From Elusimicrobiota bacterium (lineage in GTDB: Bacteria; Elusimicrobiota; Elusimicrobia; UBA1565; UBA9628), in contig JACRDS010000149.1 in assembly GCA_016212825.1 (NCBI GenBank), forward strand, positions 1-55,755: a stretch of DNA of 55,755 bases, written 5' to 3'. Made by a program: the position numbers and the translations under genes. The notes below the pieces were generated by a model that was not told the DNA's origin, did no database searches, and saw only the letters and a program-made list of their open reading frames with translations. This document shows positions 1 through 8,581 of the stretch, one piece after another. How positions within the stretch are numbered: position 1 is the stretch's first letter; the number at the start of each line of letters is the position of its first letter.

Positions 1-866
1 AGCGGCTGGGAGGACGCCCCGTAGGCCAGGCGCAGCGCGCAGGCGCGCAGAGTGCGCAGCGGGTGGCGCAGCGCTTCTCCCGCCGCCCAGGGCAGCAGGC
101 GCCGTCCGTCGGCAACGCCCTCGGCGACCACCGCGGGCCCCAGGGCGGTCGACACGAAGCCCAGGGCCCCGATGGTGATGTTGTTGTCGGCTCGTCCATC
201 TTCGAAGAGGACCAAGCGGTGCTGCGTCCGCCAGTTCATAGCGGCCCAGAGGGTCAGGGGCAGGAAGGCGGCCAGGGCGATGACCGCGCTCTGCCGCGCC
301 CAGCCTTGCGGCGGCCGGAGCCGCTCGTAGAGGGCCAGGGCCGGAGGGAACAGGAAGAGGGGCGACAGGGTCAGCAGGCTCATGCCGAGGCAGAGCCCCA
401 GGACCAGGCTGCGCCACAGGGTCGGGGCCCGGGCGCGCGCGACGAGGGCCACGGCGGCGGCCAGGACCAGCAGGGTGTAGAGCCAGCGGTCCGAAGAGAG
501 GTGGGACGGGAGGACCCACGCGTAGAGGAGCGCCGCCGCGCCGCCGCAGACCGCGCCATGCAGCAGGAGGCCCAGGGCGAAGACCAGCGCTGCCCCGGCC
601 AGCAGGCTCAGGGCATGGACCAGCAGCCGCGTCCCGGCGCCGGCATGGCTGAGCAGGGCGTTGGGTACCGAATAGCCGGGCATGGCGGCGGAGACCCCCT
701 CGAGGCTTATCCCGTGCAGGAGGGCTTCGCCGCTGGGGACGTAGTAATCCCCGGAGGAGCCGATCCAGGCGTCGCCCTCCGCCGCCCGGCCGGCGAACTT
801 GCCGGCCAGCACGCCCAGGGCGCAGGCCAGGAGGGCCGCGGCGGCGCAGGCGCGCAGCGCCAGGCG
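1..866 (-). CDS. polytopic membrane protein, possibly GT39/ArnT-like glycosyltransferase (3' end cut by window)
   Basis: The minus-strand frame reads through to the left edge, so the C-terminus is missing. The visible part begins with a hydrophobic Ala/Leu-rich helix. A lumenal-looking stretch follows with DAWIGSSGDYYVPSGE and PGYSVPNALL, then several strongly hydrophobic segments with short charged turns. The early acidic residue and the PGY motif after the first helix recall polytopic lipid-linked sugar transferases (PMT/ArnT superfamily), but no catalytic motif is decisive. The start is unresolved. No ATG lies in frame near the end of the preceding gene; the frame is open from about 866 and the first good candidate is GTG at 809. 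It follows the serine hydrolase gene directly and is probably in the same operon. Confidence 0.55.
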
Positions 867-871
867 CGGCT

Positions 872-2227
872 CTACAACGCCTCCAGGACTTCCGCCAGGA
901 ACGCGGCGTGGTCCCAGGCGTCGGCGTGGATGGACATGCCCAGGCGCACGACCACCAGGTCCAGCGACGGGACCACCGTCACCACCTGGCCCTCGTGGCC
1001 TTGCGCGTGGAAGGCGTCGGCCGGCAGGCGCGCCGCCGCTTCGCCCTCCCCCCCGAAGTCTTTGGAGAGCCTCAGCCACCAGTGCGCGCCGTAGCGGCCG
1101 TCCGGCGACTGCGGGGTCGGGGTCCGGCAGAATCCCACCCAGCCTTCGGGCAGGACGCGCCGGCCATCCCACACGCCGTCCCGGGCGTAGAGCAGTCCGA
1201 AGCGGGCCCAGTCCCGGGCCGCGGCGTACATGAAGGAGGAAGCCACGAAGTCGCCGGCCGCGTCCGCTTCCATGACCGCGCCGCTCATGCCCAGCGGGCC
1301 GAAGAGCGCCCGCCGCGGGAAGGCCAGGTAGTCCCCGTGGCTCGAAAAGGCGCCCCGCACGACGCGCGAGATGATGTTCGTGGTGCCGCTGGAGTAGGCC
1401 CAGCACGAGCCCGGCGGGGCGCGCAGAGGCTTGGCCGCCGCGAAGCCGGCCGCGTCATCGAGGGTGAAGAGCATCCGCGTCACGTCCGAGAGCGGGTCGC
1501 TGTAGACCTCGGAGAAGGCCAGGCCGCCGCGCATGCGCAGCAGGTCCTCCAGGGTGATGTCCGCCCGGGGGTCGTCCTGCCCCCGCCACTCGGGCAGCAG
1601 GGCCCGGGCCTTCAGGGAGAGCCGCCCCTCGCCGACCAGGATCCCGACCAGGGCGCTCATCACGCACTTGGTCATGGACCAGCCGCACAGGCGGCTGTCC
1701 GGCCCGTAGCCCGGAGCGTAGGCCTCGCCCAGCAGTCGCCCGCCTTGGACCACGAGCGCGGCCCGGGTGCGGCGGGGCTTGTCCGGCGCCGGTTCGGTCA
1801 GGCTCCGGGCCAGAACGGCGGACAGCCGCTCCGAGCCCGCGACGGGGACAGTCGGCTCTCCCGCCGGCCAGTCCTCGGGCGGCAGAGGCGCCGCCTCTGG
1901 AAGGGAGGACGGTTCGAGGCGGGGCGGCCGCTTCGCGGACACCAAGGTCACGCCCATCCCGGGCCGGAACACGGCGCGGCGCGCGCTCAGGCCCAGCAGG
2001 GAGCCCGTCACGCTCCGGGCCTTCTCGTCCACCGCGGCGCGGAACAGGCGCATGACGCGATATTTTTCCGCGCCGGTGTCCTCGGCCAGCACCGCCTCCA
2101 GCGGGCGGCCCGAGATGAAGAGCGCCGATCCCAGGACCTTGGCCTTGTAGCCCGCCCCGACCTCGGCGATACGCAGCAGACGCCAGGCCAGCCAGCCGGC
2201 GGCCAGTGTCAGGGCGGCGTAGAGCAT
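872..2227 (-). CDS. beta-lactamase-family (class C, NylB/esterase-like) serine hydrolase
   Basis: 451 residues with an N-terminal hydrophobic anchor (about residues 1-20). The fold is that of PF00144. The nucleophile motif SxxK is SMTK (Ser184, Lys187), the second motif is the Tyr in CWAYSSGTTN (about Tyr278), and the third element is HEGQVV near the C-terminus in place of the KTG box. A YSS/HxG arrangement is typical of 6-aminohexanoate-dimer hydrolase-like and esterase-like members rather than true beta-lactamases, so an amide or ester substrate is more likely than an antibiotic. The mature part should sit in the periplasm, tethered to the membrane. It starts 7 nt after the stop of the DUF3014 gene, so the two are co-transcribed. 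The substrate cannot be inferred. Confidence 0.85.
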   Translation of the reverse strand: MLYAALTLAAGWLAWRLLRIAEVGAGYKAKVLGSALFISGRPLEAVLAEDTGAEKYRVMRLFRAAVDEKARSVTGSLLGLSARRAVFRPGMGVTLVSAKRPPRLEPSSLPEAAPLPPEDWPAGEPTVPVAGSERLSAVLARSLTEPAPDKPRRTRAALVVQGGRLLGEAYAPGYGPDSRLCGWSMTKCVMSALVGILVGEGRLSLKARALLPEWRGQDDPRADITLEDLLRMRGGLAFSEVYSDPLSDVTRMLFTLDDAAGFAAAKPLRAPPGSCWAYSSGTTNIISRVVRGAFSSHGDYLAFPRRALFGPLGMSGAVMEADAAGDFVASSFMYAAARDWARFGLLYARDGVWDGRRVLPEGWVGFCRTPTPQSPDGRYGAHWWLRLSKDFGGEGEAAARLPADAFHAQGHEGQVVTVVPSLDLVVVRLGMSIHADAWDHAAFLAEVLEAL

Positions 2228-2234
2228 CCCGGCG

Positions 2235-3050
2235 CTACTGGGCGGAGTAGACGCGCTGCTGGGGCAACTGGGCCGCCGGCATCCCCAGGGCCAGGGCCAG
2301 CTCGCGCAGTTTGGCCTGGACCTTGACCGTGTTCTTGGGCCCCATGCGCAGAAGGTGCTTCTGCGCGGCGGGGAGCTCCTCGAGCCCGAGGTCGGGCATG
2401 GGCGCCATGGCGAAGGACACGACCTTCTCCTTGAGCGGGATGTCGCGCTCCACCACCGGGGTCTGGAGCAGGGAGACGATGGCCTTGCCCAGGGTGGCCT
2501 GGAAGTCCCGGGGCGGCGAGCTCAGCTCCCGCGAGGCGGCCTGGAACCAGGGGGCGAGCGCCTGGACCAGGGCGGCGGCGGCTTTCGCGTCGAAGGACTC
2601 CACCACCGCGGCCGCGGCGTCGTAGCGGGCGTAGCTCTTGGGGTCGACGCAGAGGCGGCCGCCGATCTTCTTCACCGAGAACCTCTTGCGGGGAGACATG
2701 AAGCTCAGGCTTTCGCTCGGGCTGGCGCCGTCGGCGACGCAGAAGACCGCGGCGGTGACCCGGCGCAGGAGGTCCTCGGTCTTGAGCCACCCGGCGAAGA
2801 GGGGCAGGCTCGAGAGTCCCCCCGCCTTCTCCCGGACCAGCTCGTCGCTCTTGCCGAGGTCCACGTCCGCCGGCATCGGGATGACCAGCGGCTGGGAGGC
2901 CGGCACCCCTCCCGGGACGGCGGCCGTCCCGTCGAGGGACGGGGCCTCGGCCGGGGCTGTCCCCCGGGACATCTGCCAGATCAGCAGGCCGCTGGCCAGG
3001 GCGGAGGCGGCCACGACCAGTCCGATGACGACCTTCTTCTTGTCTCCCAC
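2235..3050 (-). CDS. DUF3014 family membrane-anchored protein
   Basis: About 271 residues. The GTG at 3050 is chosen because GGAGG lies 4-8 nt upstream and the hydrophobic anchor (VVIGLVVAASALASGLLIW) follows directly; an ATG at 3098 would add an unlikely Arg-rich leader. A Pro/Ala-rich linker comes next, then a domain matching DUF3014 as I know it: two-helix DELVREKAGG start, RYDAAAAVVESFDA, and the conserved end ELPAAQKHLLRMGPKN. Function of the family is unknown; members are usually periplasmic, anchored by one helix. It heads an operon with the serine hydrolase and the truncated membrane protein, and is divergent from the large secreted protein at 3171. Confidence 0.8.
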   Translation of the reverse strand: MGDKKKVVIGLVVAASALASGLLIWQMSRGTAPAEAPSLDGTAAVPGGVPASQPLVIPMPADVDLGKSDELVREKAGGLSSLPLFAGWLKTEDLLRRVTAAVFCVADGASPSESLSFMSPRKRFSVKKIGGRLCVDPKSYARYDAAAAVVESFDAKAAAALVQALAPWFQAASRELSSPPRDFQATLGKAIVSLLQTPVVERDIPLKEKVVSFAMAPMPDLGLEELPAAQKHLLRMGPKNTVKVQAKLRELALALGMPAAQLPQQRVYSAQ

Positions 3051-3170
3051 GATTCCTCCCGGACGACGCCTCGCTATCTTACCACATGCTGGGTCCAAGG
3101 GCCCAGGACCCGCAGGGGCTTATGACTCTGGTCCCTGGGGGATCGCGGTGGTACCATTCGTGTTGGAATC

Positions 3171-5462
3171 ATGATACCATCCCGCCGAGACAGAGTCCTC
3201 TTCTCCGCCGCTGTTTTCTCCGTCTTCCTGGGCGTCCAGCCGCTCCGCGCGGCGGATGCTCCTTCCGTCTTCGAAGGCTCCTCCGGGGTCCTGCCCGAGG
3301 CCGGCGCCTCCGTGGCCGGGGCCCCGGCGTCCCCGGCGCCGGACTCGGACTGGGAACTGGAGGAAGTCGCGCCCCCGACCGGGACCGCGCCCAGCCCTTC
3401 GGAGCCTGAGCAGCAGCGCTTCTGGGACCGTCTGCAGGCCAAGGCTTTCGACGACCTCTGCCGCAACATCAAGCTCCCCATCGACGGCGACATCGACCTT
3501 TCGGACTTCGGCGGAGTGAAGGTCGGCGTCGAGCGGGCCCTGGCGCGCTATCCGGACAAGAAGCTGGCCCTCATCGACCAGGTCAAGCTCGGCGTGACTT
3601 TGGGCTACACCCAGAAGGTCCTCGACGCGGCCAAGGACATCCCCTTCTCCGTGCGCGTGGAGGGCCGGGCCGAGGGCCGGGCCTACGTCATCCGCCCCCT
3701 GGGCGCCGTGCCCTCCTGCAGCGAGCTCGACCGGCTGCTCAAGGTCTGGGACTTCAAGACCGTGGTCCCGGTCAAGGCGGAGCGGCTCTCCGCCATGGCG
3801 GTGGGCGAGATCTGGAAGCTGCCCCTGGTCCTCAACGGCTCCATCTCGGCCGGGGTCGGCGGGCCCGTGGGCCCGGTCAGCGTGGGGATCTCCTTCGGCT
3901 ACAGCCAGCCCGAGACGGCCAGCGTCACGGTCTACCGGCTCTCCGAGAGCGCGACCCGCATGCGCATCCGCATCGACCACGCCAAGATCTGGAGCGGCGG
4001 CGGGCAGGTCGTGCTCAACGTCCCCTTCCAGGAGTACATGGGCCTCGACGACGGCGGCTCCTTCCTCGAGAAGCAGACCGACCGCCTGGCTTGGCGCCAG
4101 ATCCGGCGCTACCTCGAAGGCGCCCTGGGCTTCTCCGCCTACCGGGGCGGCGGCCGCAAGGCCCTCGTCGAGTTCGTCCTCGACCCCCGCCAGCCCGAGC
4201 ACATGGAGTCCCTGGCCCGTTTCCTCAAGGGCGACCTCGACGCGCTCTTCCTCCTGCACCGCATCGCCCTGGCCACGGCCCGGCCGTTCCTCCACGAGAA
4301 GGGCAAGCTCGACGCCCTCAAGGGGATGGAAGAGAAGTACTCGGAGAAGCTGGGGGTGGCGCCCTCCTATTCCGGCGCGGACGACTACACGCGCAAAGGG
4401 CGGCGCTTCAACGTCCAGGTGCCCGTGATCGTGGGCGCGGAGACCACCAAGAGCTGGGACTACGACCGCATCATCGGCGAGGAGAAGGACGTCGAGCTGC
4501 AGATGAACCAGGCCAGCCGCCACCGCAGCGCCCACTTCCTCAACGTCCCCTTCCTGGGGCAGATCACCAAGCACGACACCCAGGTCACGGTGCAGAGCTT
4601 CGCCAAGGTCGACGGCAAGGGCTTCCCGGATACCCCGACCGTGGTCTTCATCCGGCAGGAGGGCTTCGTGCGCCACAGCGCCCGGCAGGCCCACGAGATG
4701 GTGGACTCGGTCAACGGCATCATGCGCTTGGCCGGCACGCGCGGCGTGGGCACCAACGACCGCACGGTCTTGCCCGCGGACAAGCTCTTCCCCCTTCCGC
4801 CGCAGCCGCCCCCGGCCCAGTGGGTCGGCGACGAGACGGCGCCCGCGGGCCCGCCGTCCGGCCCGACCTACCGCTCCGTGGTCACGGCCTTCACTTTGGC
4901 TTTCGACCAGAAGGCCATCACCGACGTGCTCTGGGCGCCGGCTGACGTCGTGGTGCGCGCCTTCGTCAACTCCCTCTCCGGCGAGGACCGCTCGCACATG
5001 GAGAAGGCCTTGGCTCTGGGCAGCGTCCGACCCGACGGCACCGTGGATTACGATTATCACAAGCTGCGCGAGCAGATCGACCCCTTCCCGGACCGGGAGC
5101 GGGGCGGGACGGATCCCATGCAGACCGTGGCCGCGCTCTCGAAGCAGGCCGCTGAGCTGGTCGGAGACCTCGCCGCGGCGCGCTCGGGCGACTGGGGCAA
5201 GCGCTGCAAGGCTCTGGTCGACATCGTTTCCGGCCGGGGCAGTTCCGGTCTGGTCTACGACTCGGTCATGAAGGTCATCGTCCAGCTCGCCGATCCCGCC
5301 GACCTCTACGGTGACTTCTCCGTGCGCACGGACAAGAAGGAGAAGGGCGAGAAGGACGTCAACGAGCGCTACTTCCTCAACAAGAGCAACGCGGACGCCG
5401 GCCTGTCCGAGGCAGCCAAGCTCAAAGAGCGCTTCTCCGAGCCGTCCTTGCTCAGCGACTAG
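3171..5462 (+). CDS. large secreted protein of unknown function
   Basis: 763 residues with a Sec signal peptide (basic start, hydrophobic core, cleavage near PLRAADA, about residue 28). I do not recognise a family. A Pro/Ala-rich linker (about 30-75) precedes a mixed domain containing KLPIDGDIDLSDFGG. A Gly-rich beta segment around 220-250 (GSISAGVGGPVGPVSVGISF) resembles membrane or amphipathic beta strands. Later parts look alpha/beta and carry LNVPFLGQITKHDTQ. The last 60 residues are charged (TDKKEKGEKDVNERYF). Few cysteines are present. A -10-like TACCAT lies at 3152-3157, shared in a short region with the divergent DUF3014 operon. Probably periplasmic or surface-located; possibly lineage-specific. 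Confidence 0.8.
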   Translation: MIPSRRDRVLFSAAVFSVFLGVQPLRAADAPSVFEGSSGVLPEAGASVAGAPASPAPDSDWELEEVAPPTGTAPSPSEPEQQRFWDRLQAKAFDDLCRNIKLPIDGDIDLSDFGGVKVGVERALARYPDKKLALIDQVKLGVTLGYTQKVLDAAKDIPFSVRVEGRAEGRAYVIRPLGAVPSCSELDRLLKVWDFKTVVPVKAERLSAMAVGEIWKLPLVLNGSISAGVGGPVGPVSVGISFGYSQPETASVTVYRLSESATRMRIRIDHAKIWSGGGQVVLNVPFQEYMGLDDGGSFLEKQTDRLAWRQIRRYLEGALGFSAYRGGGRKALVEFVLDPRQPEHMESLARFLKGDLDALFLLHRIALATARPFLHEKGKLDALKGMEEKYSEKLGVAPSYSGADDYTRKGRRFNVQVPVIVGAETTKSWDYDRIIGEEKDVELQMNQASRHRSAHFLNVPFLGQITKHDTQVTVQSFAKVDGKGFPDTPTVVFIRQEGFVRHSARQAHEMVDSVNGIMRLAGTRGVGTNDRTVLPADKLFPLPPQPPPAQWVGDETAPAGPPSGPTYRSVVTAFTLAFDQKAITDVLWAPADVVVRAFVNSLSGEDRSHMEKALALGSVRPDGTVDYDYHKLREQIDPFPDRERGGTDPMQTVAALSKQAAELVGDLAAARSGDWGKRCKALVDIVSGRGSSGLVYDSVMKVIVQLADPADLYGDFSVRTDKKEKGEKDVNERYFLNKSNADAGLSEAAKLKERFSEPSLLSD

Positions 5463-5473
5463 CCCGGGCCGCG

Positions 5474-5824
5474 CTACTCCAGCGCGTCGACCTTGGCGGC
5501 GAAGATGAAGTCCGACTCGCAGAGCCCGTCGATCGCGTGCGTCCAGACCGACACCCTCGCAAAGCCCCAGCCGACCGTGAGCTCCGGGTGGTGCTTGACG
5601 CTCTCGGAGAACTCCCCGACCCGATCGGCGAAGGCCAGGGCCTGCCGGACGTCCGGGAACCGGAACTCTTTCACCAGGCGCTTGTTCTCGTCGATGCGCC
5701 AGCCGCCTCCGAGCTGGTCGAGGATGATGCTGAGGCCTTCCTCCTCGGGGACGGGGCTTCCCGGGTGGTAGGGGGTGAACTCCAGGTCGGCCAGCTCGCT
5801 GAGCTCTTTCTGCGCGGTGGACAT
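5474..5824 (-). CDS. pterin-4a-carbinolamine dehydratase (copy 1)
   Basis: 116 residues, slightly longer than the usual 95-110. The enzyme dehydrates 4a-hydroxytetrahydrobiopterin after aromatic amino acid hydroxylation; bacterial homologues also occur without a hydroxylase. The family core is clear: the HHPE segment in KHHPELTVGW and the closing WTHAIDGLCESDFIFAAKVD, where Thr-His and the Gly-Leu...Asp pattern line the active site. A GGAGG-type ribosome site precedes the ATG at 5824. It converges on the secreted protein ending at 5462. A close paralogue lies at 9514. No phenylalanine hydroxylase gene is visible, so the physiological role is open. Confidence 0.88.
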   Translation of the reverse strand: MSTAQKELSELADLEFTPYHPGSPVPEEEGLSIILDQLGGGWRIDENKRLVKEFRFPDVRQALAFADRVGEFSESVKHHPELTVGWGFARVSVWTHAIDGLCESDFIFAAKVDALE

Positions 5825-5873
5825 GGCGCCTCCTCCCCCGCTGATACTCTAACCCCCGGAGGTCAAAGGGCCG

Positions 5874-6842
5874 TCAAGTCTCGCGGCGGCAGGGGCAGTC
5901 CAGGCCCTTGAGCGGGTCGTAGTCCTGGCTGCCGGAGAAGGCCCGCAGGGCCGCGGCCACGCGCTCGTCGCAGCGGCCGCAGTTGCGGAAGGTCCCCCCT
6001 TTCACGGCCAGGCCCTCGGTGCGCAGCCCGACGTGTATGGGCAGCCCTTTGCCCTCCATCCTCAGGATGATGTCCACCACGGACCACAGCCGCGGCGGGC
6101 GGTACTCCTTGGCCCGGAACTCCTCTTCCAGCCGCGAGCCGCGCGCCACGTAGGTGGGGTTGAGGTGCGCCTCCACCTCCAGGCCCAGGCGCAGCCCCGT
6201 GGCGCGCAGGTGCTCCAGGGTGGCCGCGGCCTCGTCGACGGCCTCGGTCTCGGAGAGCTCCGCGTCGGGCTTGACCAGCACGTAGGCCTTGAGGCGCACC
6301 CCTTTGGCCGCGAGCAGCTCGGCGGTCTTCTGGAAGGTCTCCTCGGAGAGCCCCTTGTTGAGCACCCCGTTGCGGATGCGCTCGTCGGCGGTCTCGTAGC
6401 CGATGGCCAGCGTCAGGCGCCGGCCGCCCAGGCGGGCCTGGATCCCCTCGAGCTCCCAGTCCTCCACGAATTCCGCGCGGGTGTCCAGGCAGACCTCCGC
6501 CAGGGCCGGGAAGGCGGCGAGCCTCTCGAAGAGGTGCCACAGGGCCTCGGTGGGCAGCGTGCGCTGGTCCACGGTGGAGCCGGAGTTGAACACCGTGACC
6601 CGGCGCACGGCGGCGCGCTCGGCTTCGGGGCAGGAGTCCACCGCCGCGTCGATCTGGGCCTTGATGTCCGCCGCGGACACATCCGCGTCGAGAGCGGAGA
6701 GCAGGGGCAGGGCGCAGAAAGAGCATTTGCGGTACTGGCAGCCCTTGGTGTAGAGGGCGAGCACGAGCTCGCGGCCCTGGGGCGTGTCCTGGACGTGGTG
6801 GTCGATGGGCCGGCGCGGGTCGTGGGCGGCGCGGTCCTTCAT
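5874..6842 (-). CDS. radical SAM protein, RaSEA/TIGR01210-like
   Basis: 322 residues from the ATG at 6842, whose A and TG overlap the TGA of the carbamoyltransferase (ATGA). The [4Fe-4S] motif is GCQYRKCSFC (Cys35, Cys40, Cys43), a Cx4Cx2C spacing used by the Elp3/RaSEA branch rather than the common Cx3Cx2C. Downstream blocks also match that branch: VFNSGSTVDQ, LDTRAEFVED, the GYETADERIRNGVLNKG segment and YRPPRLWSVVD. A C-terminal set of cysteines (NCGRCDE and CPCR) could hold a second cluster or metal. In Archaea and Elp3 relatives the partner is tRNA, but here the tight coupling to a carbamoyltransferase points to a modification pathway. Substrate unknown. Confidence 0.82.
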   Translation of the reverse strand: MKDRAAHDPRRPIDHHVQDTPQGRELVLALYTKGCQYRKCSFCALPLLSALDADVSAADIKAQIDAAVDSCPEAERAAVRRVTVFNSGSTVDQRTLPTEALWHLFERLAAFPALAEVCLDTRAEFVEDWELEGIQARLGGRRLTLAIGYETADERIRNGVLNKGLSEETFQKTAELLAAKGVRLKAYVLVKPDAELSETEAVDEAAATLEHLRATGLRLGLEVEAHLNPTYVARGSRLEEEFRAKEYRPPRLWSVVDIILRMEGKGLPIHVGLRTEGLAVKGGTFRNCGRCDERVAAALRAFSGSQDYDPLKGLDCPCRRET

Positions 6843-8557
6843 CCCTTGACCAGGAGCCGGTCTTCGAGGACCAGGGCGTCGATGGCGGTGCGCTGGAAGG
6901 TCGCCAGCGCGTGGGCCGGGCTGTCCACGATGGGCTCGCGGTCGTTGAAGGAGGTGTTGACCAGGACCGGGGTCCCGGTCCTCTTGCCGAACTCCCCGAG
7001 CAGGGCGTGCAGGCGCGGATGGGAGCTCTTGGTGACGAGCTGGGGCCGCGTGGTGCCGTCCCCGTGCACCACGGCCGCGATGCGGCTCTTGGCGCGGGCC
7101 TTGACCGGCACCGCGGCCAGCATGAAGCGGCAGGCCCGGCGCAGGCCGGGCGGGATGTCGAAGAACTCGTCGGCGTCCTCCTCGCGGGCCACCGGGCCGT
7201 AGGGCCGGAAGAGCTGGCGGTGCTTGACCTCGCGGTTGAGCCGGTCGCGCATGGCCGCGTCGCGCGGGTCGGCGAGCAGGCTGCGGTGGCACAGGGCCCG
7301 CGGCCCGGTCTCCGGAGCCCCCTCGAACCAGGCCACGACCTTGCCCTGCTCCAGGAGCTCGGCGCTCCGCGCGATGAGCGCTCCGTCTCCCTGAGCCGGG
7401 GCCTCGAGGCGGGCCTCGGCCAGGGCCTTGGCCGTCGCGCCGGCCGCCGGGGCCGGCCCGCGGTAGGCGTGCAGCCACTCCTCGCGCCTGGCCTTGCCGT
7501 CGGCCAGGCAGGCCGCGCCGAAGGCCGTGCCGCAGTCCTTGGCCGCGGGGAAGGCCCAGACCCCGTCGAAGGCGCCGCTGCGGGCCACCGCGTTGTTGCC
7601 CAGGCAGTTGAGCGTGACCCCGCCGGCCAGGGCCAGGTTGGGGAGCCCCGCTTCCCGGCGCACGCGGCGGGCCAGGCCGCAGAGGAGCTCCTCGGTGAGC
7701 TCCTGCAGGGCCGCGGCCGCGTCGGCGTGCCGGCGGTCCGTCCCCTGCCAGAGCAAGGGCTCCTGCGCTCTGCGGCGCGGGCCCAGCAGCTCTTCGAAGC
7801 CCTTCACGTCCGGGGCCCGGAAGCGGGCTAAAGCCGGGTCCACGCGGAAGGTCCCGTCAGGAAGGGGCTCCATGACCCGGCGCAGGGCGGCGCGGAAGCG
7901 CGCCGGGTCGCCGTAGGCGGCCATGGCCATGGTGGTGCCCTCGTCGAGGTTCGGGGTCAGGCCGGCCCACTGCGTGACCCGCTCCCAGAGGAAGCCCAGG
8001 GAGTGCGGGTACTCCAGCCGCCCCAGCTTCTCCAGCGCGCCGCCGCGCCAGCGGCCCCAGGTGCAGGTGTCGTCCTCGCCGATGCCGTCGACGCAGAGCA
8101 GAGCCGCCTCATCCCAGGGGCAGGAATGGTAGGCGGCGGCCATGTGGCAGTCGTGGTGCGGGATGAAGCGCACCGGGACCTTGCGGCCGTAGCGGGCCTC
8201 CAGCAGGCTGCCGGTCAGAAGGATGAAGTCCCGGAAGCGCCGCTCGCCCTCCGGCGTTCCGTAGTCCCCCGCCGGGATGTCCGGGTCGCCGGGGACGCGG
8301 CCCAGGGCCGCGAAGCGGGCCGCCGGGTCGAAGCTGTAGGCGACCTCGTCCACCCGGGAGAAGTCCAGTCCCGCTTCGCGCAGGGCCTCGTCGATGGCCA
8401 GGTAAGGCAGGATCGGGGTGTTGTCCACGCCGGCGCGCTTGGCGTGGCGGACCCGGGAGGGGCGCTCTTCCTCGGCGATGACGCGCAGGCGGCCGTCCAC
8501 CAGCAGGGCCGCGGAGGAGTCGTGGAAGACGGCGTTGAGGCCGAGGACCACCTTCAC
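6839..8557 (-). CDS. NodU/CmcH-type O-carbamoyltransferase
   Basis: 572 residues, the usual length. The N-terminal Kae1-like ASKHA domain starts with VVLGLNAVFHDSSAALL and holds the metal/adenylate-binding HHDCHMAAAYHS followed by a VDGIGED loop. The C-terminal domain has ETGPRALCHRSLLADPR and REVKHRQLFRPYGPVAREE, close to the family consensus. These enzymes use carbamoyl phosphate and ATP to form carbamoyl-AMP and transfer the carbamoyl group to a hydroxyl of a sugar or natural product. The start is GTG with a -10-like TACTAT ending 7 nt upstream, so the mRNA is probably leaderless. It overlaps the radical SAM gene by 4 nt; the two should act in one pathway. Confidence 0.92.
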   Translation of the reverse strand: MKVVLGLNAVFHDSSAALLVDGRLRVIAEEERPSRVRHAKRAGVDNTPILPYLAIDEALREAGLDFSRVDEVAYSFDPAARFAALGRVPGDPDIPAGDYGTPEGERRFRDFILLTGSLLEARYGRKVPVRFIPHHDCHMAAAYHSCPWDEAALLCVDGIGEDDTCTWGRWRGGALEKLGRLEYPHSLGFLWERVTQWAGLTPNLDEGTTMAMAAYGDPARFRAALRRVMEPLPDGTFRVDPALARFRAPDVKGFEELLGPRRRAQEPLLWQGTDRRHADAAAALQELTEELLCGLARRVRREAGLPNLALAGGVTLNCLGNNAVARSGAFDGVWAFPAAKDCGTAFGAACLADGKARREEWLHAYRGPAPAAGATAKALAEARLEAPAQGDGALIARSAELLEQGKVVAWFEGAPETGPRALCHRSLLADPRDAAMRDRLNREVKHRQLFRPYGPVAREEDADEFFDIPPGLRRACRFMLAAVPVKARAKSRIAAVVHGDGTTRPQLVTKSSHPRLHALLGEFGKRTGTPVLVNTSFNDREPIVDSPAHALATFQRTAIDALVLEDRLLVKG

Positions 8558-8564
8558 GCCGCCT

Positions 8565-8570
8565 ATAGTA
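8565..8570 (-). promoter_or_regulatory. -10 element TACTAT of the carbamoyltransferase gene, leaderless type
   Basis: On the minus strand TACTAT is followed by 7 nt (AGGCGGC) and then the GTG start at 8557. Transcription would begin at or within a base or two of the start codon. No Shine-Dalgarno sequence can fit. Confidence 0.6.
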
Positions 8571-8581
8571 CAAATTCTATT

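Noticed and set aside
3120..5060. Long open frame on the minus strand (646 codons) opposite the secreted protein
   Set aside because: It is rich in Leu, Val, Gly, Asp and His in the pattern produced by reading GC-rich coding sequence backwards, has no signal or domain, and the plus-strand gene has a clear signal peptide and codon use.
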